Source: Bacteroidota bacterium
Lineage (GTDB): Bacteria > Bacteroidota > Ignavibacteria > Tepidaquicellales > Tepidaquicellaceae
Assembly: GCA_023429265.1 (NCBI GenBank)
Contig: JAEYVS010000175.1
Span: 1 to 16,416 of the forward strand
Length of the DNA: 16,416 bases
Reading direction: 5' to 3'
Shown here piece by piece: positions 13,954-16,416 of the stretch. Position numbers and translations under genes: made by a program. The notes beneath the pieces were generated by a model. That model was not told the origin of the DNA. It saw nothing but the letters and a program-made list of their open reading frames with translations, and made no database searches. Every line of letters begins with the position of its first letter. Positions within the stretch are counted from its first letter, which is position 1.

Positions 13954-16416
13954 ATGAAAAAAACAGTACTTATTTCGGTATTCATCCTGGCGGTACTTTC
14001 CATCGGATTGAGGGATCAGTACGTATCGGATGACGATCCAAACCTGGATCAGATGCCCAAATCCATGCTTGATAATCCACCGGTAGATCCGGGTTTCCCT
14101 GTAGATGGTATAACGGATGATGATGGGTATGATAATTTTTATCTTGGGGTCACATTTGCTGAGCCACACATAACAATGAATCCGAGAAATCCTTTGCAGT
14201 CTTTCACTGCATTTAATACCAATACAGGATTTTCATCACAAAATGGTTATGAATGGACGGGTAACAATCCAAATTTTGGAGTACCACTTGCAGGAGATCC
14301 GGTGACAGCATATGACAGCCTTGGGAATCTATATTATGACAATATGCGTACAGTCGGAGGCAATATTGTAGGAACTCAATTAGTGAGATCTACTAACAAT
14401 GGTGTCAGCTGGCCATTAAGTGTAGCGGCTAATGTAGGATATGATAAGAACTGGATAGCAGCAGACCAGACAACAGGACCTTATGCCGGATATGTATATG
14501 GTGTAATGTCAGGTGGAAACGTTGTAAGGAGCACTAACCAGGGAACTTCATTCCAACAGGTATTCTCAGCAACGAATAATCTACCTGGGATGATGGTAGC
14601 GGTAGGGCCTAACGGCGCAACATCCGGCGGTAGCGTGTACGTCGTAACAAATTCAGGAAGTACATTTGCTCCAACATATACATTTTACAGGTCAACAAAC
14701 GGCGGGGCATCATTTAACTTTATGTCGTCACAGCAATTTGTAAATTATGTTGGAACTAACGTTGAGGGAAGGCATTCAGTCGAAAATATGAGAACCCGTC
14801 CATATCCTTTCATAACAGCAGACAATAGCTGGGGTCCAAACCGTGGAAGGTTATACCTTGTGTATGCGAAGAATGACCCAGATCAAAATGGCTCAAAACC
14901 AAGTATATATGCCAGATATTCGACGAACTTTGGCACCTCATGGTCATCAGCAGTCAGAGTAAACGATGATGCTAATCCTACAACAAGTAATCACTTTATG
15001 CCTGCGATATGGAGCGATCTTCAAACAGGAAGATTATATGTAAAATGGATGGATACCCGCGACACTCCTACTAGCGATAGTGCATTAATTTATGCGTCTT
15101 ATTCAGATGATGGCGGTGTAAGTTTCAGTCAGAATCAGAAGATATCTTCAGCTAAATTCAGAATAAATTGCACAACCTGTGGCGGCGGCGGAACTCCGAG
15201 ATACCAGGGAGATTATGATGCAATAACATCAAATTCTGTCACTTCGTTAATGGTGTGGACAGATTTCCGAAGAGGAGCGTTTGACGGATATGTAGCATAT
15301 TATCCGGATTATGCAATGAAAACTGATATTTCGGAAGCTAATATTAACAATGGTCAAAGTGTAAATATCCAGGTATCTGTTCCGAGTGTAAGAGCATACA
15401 CTCATTCAGTTAAGTTTACTGCTCAATTAGATGCAACCCCTTCTTCCGGTTCAATTAGTCTTTCATTCCAGGGCGGCCTGGATTCTTTGACGTCATATCC
15501 GGGAAATGTTACTTTAGTTGCGACTGCAGTTGGAACTGTAACTCCGGGATTGTATCCGGTTTCAATTATTGGAAGAGGACCCAATGGTACACCTGCTCAT
15601 AAAAGAACGGTCAATTTGCTGGTAAATGCTTCCAGGATATCAGTTCAGACTAACAGAGGAACTTTAGTTTCCTATACTGTAAATGGAAATAACTATAATA
15701 CTCCGCAGGATTTTATTGTAGCTAACGGAGACAATATAAATGTTTCAGCCCCTGAATTCGTAACGTCCGGTCCTACAAGATTTGCTTTCGACAACTGGTC
15801 AAATGGCGGTCCAAGAGAACAAACAATTACAGTTTCCCAAAACCTGAATTTAACTGCTAATTTCCGAGCGCAATTCTTACTGACAATGGTTTCCTCTCAG
15901 GGAAATACATTTGGCGGCGGTGGATATTATGATTCAGCAGGTACGTTTAATTTTGGGGTGACTAATACTTCGGTTGTTAACGGTACTGATACATTTTATT
16001 TCAGAGGATATAATGGCGCCGGAGCCGGTTCCTATACCAGTCCGGACAGCAGCGGAACAGATGATACGGTCAGCTGGTCCATATCTAATGCCATAGTAGA
16101 AATTGTAAGATGGTCGCTCGATCCACCTCCGATAGGAATTACACAAATAAGTACAGAGGTTCCGGAGAAATTCGAGTTATACCAAAATTTCCCGAATCCA
16201 TTTAACCCATCGACCCTGATAAAATATGACCTTGCCAGAAATAGCGATGTAAATATTGTTGTATACGATCTATTAGGCAGACAGGTAGAACATCTTGTGA
16301 ATCAAAAGCAAAACGCAGGCAGGTACCAGGTTAGTTTTGACGGTGCTTCTCTTGCCAGCGGTATTTACTTCTATAAGATCGTGACACAGGAGTATGTACA
16401 GGTTAAAAGGATGTTA
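13954..16416 (+). CDS. Secreted Asp-box propeller protein with T9SS sorting tail, copy 2 (cut by window end)
   Basis: An open frame of 821 codons from the ATG at 13954 to the last base, with no stop. The product has the same architecture as its upstream neighbour. Its N-terminal hydrophobic segment is MKKTVLISVFILAVLSIG. Asp boxes are STNNGVSW (146-153), STNQGTSF (193-200), STNGGASF (247-254), STNFGTSW (323-330) and SDDGGVSF (384-391). An Ig-like domain (about 455-558), two InlB-B-like modules (562-720) and the T9SS tail (from 738) follow. It ends KRML where copy 1 ends KRMLLIK, so about three residues and the stop lie outside. A CTTCGGGG stretch (406-413) adds a Cys pair absent at that place in copy 1. 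The propeller is clearly diverged from copy 1, while the C-terminal modules are nearly identical. Exported to the surface by T9SS; ligand or substrate unknown. Confidence 0.92.
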   Translation, partial: MKKTVLISVFILAVLSIGLRDQYVSDDDPNLDQMPKSMLDNPPVDPGFPVDGITDDDGYDNFYLGVTFAEPHITMNPRNPLQSFTAFNTNTGFSSQNGYEWTGNNPNFGVPLAGDPVTAYDSLGNLYYDNMRTVGGNIVGTQLVRSTNNGVSWPLSVAANVGYDKNWIAADQTTGPYAGYVYGVMSGGNVVRSTNQGTSFQQVFSATNNLPGMMVAVGPNGATSGGSVYVVTNSGSTFAPTYTFYRSTNGGASFNFMSSQQFVNYVGTNVEGRHSVENMRTRPYPFITADNSWGPNRGRLYLVYAKNDPDQNGSKPSIYARYSTNFGTSWSSAVRVNDDANPTTSNHFMPAIWSDLQTGRLYVKWMDTRDTPTSDSALIYASYSDDGGVSFSQNQKISSAKFRINCTTCGGGGTPRYQGDYDAITSNSVTSLMVWTDFRRGAFDGYVAYYPDYAMKTDISEANINNGQSVNIQVSVPSVRAYTHSVKFTAQLDATPSSGSISLSFQGGLDSLTSYPGNVTLVATAVGTVTPGLYPVSIIGRGPNGTPAHKRTVNLLVNASRISVQTNRGTLVSYTVNGNNYNTPQDFIVANGDNINVSAPEFVTSGPTRFAFDNWSNGGPREQTITVSQNLNLTANFRAQFLLTMVSSQGNTFGGGGYYDSAGTFNFGVTNTSVVNGTDTFYFRGYNGAGAGSYTSPDSSGTDDTVSWSISNAIVEIVRWSLDPPPIGITQISTEVPEKFELYQNFPNPFNPSTLIKYDLARNSDVNIVVYDLLGRQVEHLVNQKQNAGRYQVSFDGASLASGIYFYKIVTQEYVQVKRML

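Noticed and set aside
13894..14169. 91-codon minus-strand open frame over the start of the second T9SS gene
   Set aside because: It is a shadow of the plus-strand frame that encodes a clear paralogue of the upstream protein.
1..16416. A multi-gene novel defence, secretion or biosynthetic system
   Set aside because: The genes are mostly identifiable single-function units; no nuclease, helicase, NRPS/PKS, toxin-antitoxin or phage module is visible on either strand.

Overview
The window looks like a piece of a Bacteroidota/Ignavibacteria-type chromosome. Two large secreted proteins end in the type IX secretion (T9SS) sorting tail common in Ignavibacteria (ELYQNFPNPFNPST ... GIYFYKI ... KRMLLIK). 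Start codons are preceded by A/T-rich sequence with no clear Shine-Dalgarno, which is usual for that group. Gaps between genes carry dispersed palindromic repeats. There are no tRNA or rRNA genes, insertion sequences, CRISPR arrays or phage genes that I can see.

Layout. 1-253 is the end of an unidentified gene with a Lys/Glu-rich tail, closed by a strong intrinsic terminator (281-310). 311-877 has no credible gene. It holds decayed and nested repeats: a CCACGGA...CACAGAG element carrying a 17-bp palindromic tandem repeat, a C/G-rich hairpin, a decayed second copy, and a composite hairpin element whose sequence mimics an ORF. 878-2603 is ispD (isoprenoid precursor synthesis, MEP pathway) followed 10 bases later by a putative alpha/beta-hydrolase esterase. 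2604-2851 is another repeat-filled gap with three different short dispersed repeats. 2852-5526 is a translationally coupled pair (TAATG overlap): an N-terminal-nucleophile glycosylasparaginase-type hydrolase, then an amidohydrolase-fold protein in which every expected metal ligand position appears substituted, so it is probably a pseudoenzyme. 5643-7445 is a secreted repeat protein, probably a beta-propeller. It converges on, and overlaps by 4 bases, a minus-strand operon (MFS drug-antiporter-like transporter, then a small DUF971 zinc-motif protein). Diverging from that operon, 9180-11276 encodes an alpha-glucan (glycogen) phosphorylase. 11373 to the window end is a tandem pair of paralogous secreted proteins: an Asp-box (BNR/sialidase-like) propeller, an Ig-like domain, two InlB-B-like beta modules and a T9SS tail. 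The second copy runs off the right edge about four codons short of its expected stop.

How the genes relate. This is mostly housekeeping metabolism (isoprenoids, glycan and asparagine-linked catabolism, glycogen turnover) mixed with exported surface proteins. No multi-gene defence, secretion or biosynthetic system is visible. The items most worth a second look are the predicted dead amidohydrolase coupled to the glycosylasparaginase, a short tract of about 93% nucleotide identity shared by the two otherwise more diverged tandem T9SS genes (a possible gene-conversion tract), and the nested palindromic repeats in the non-coding gaps.
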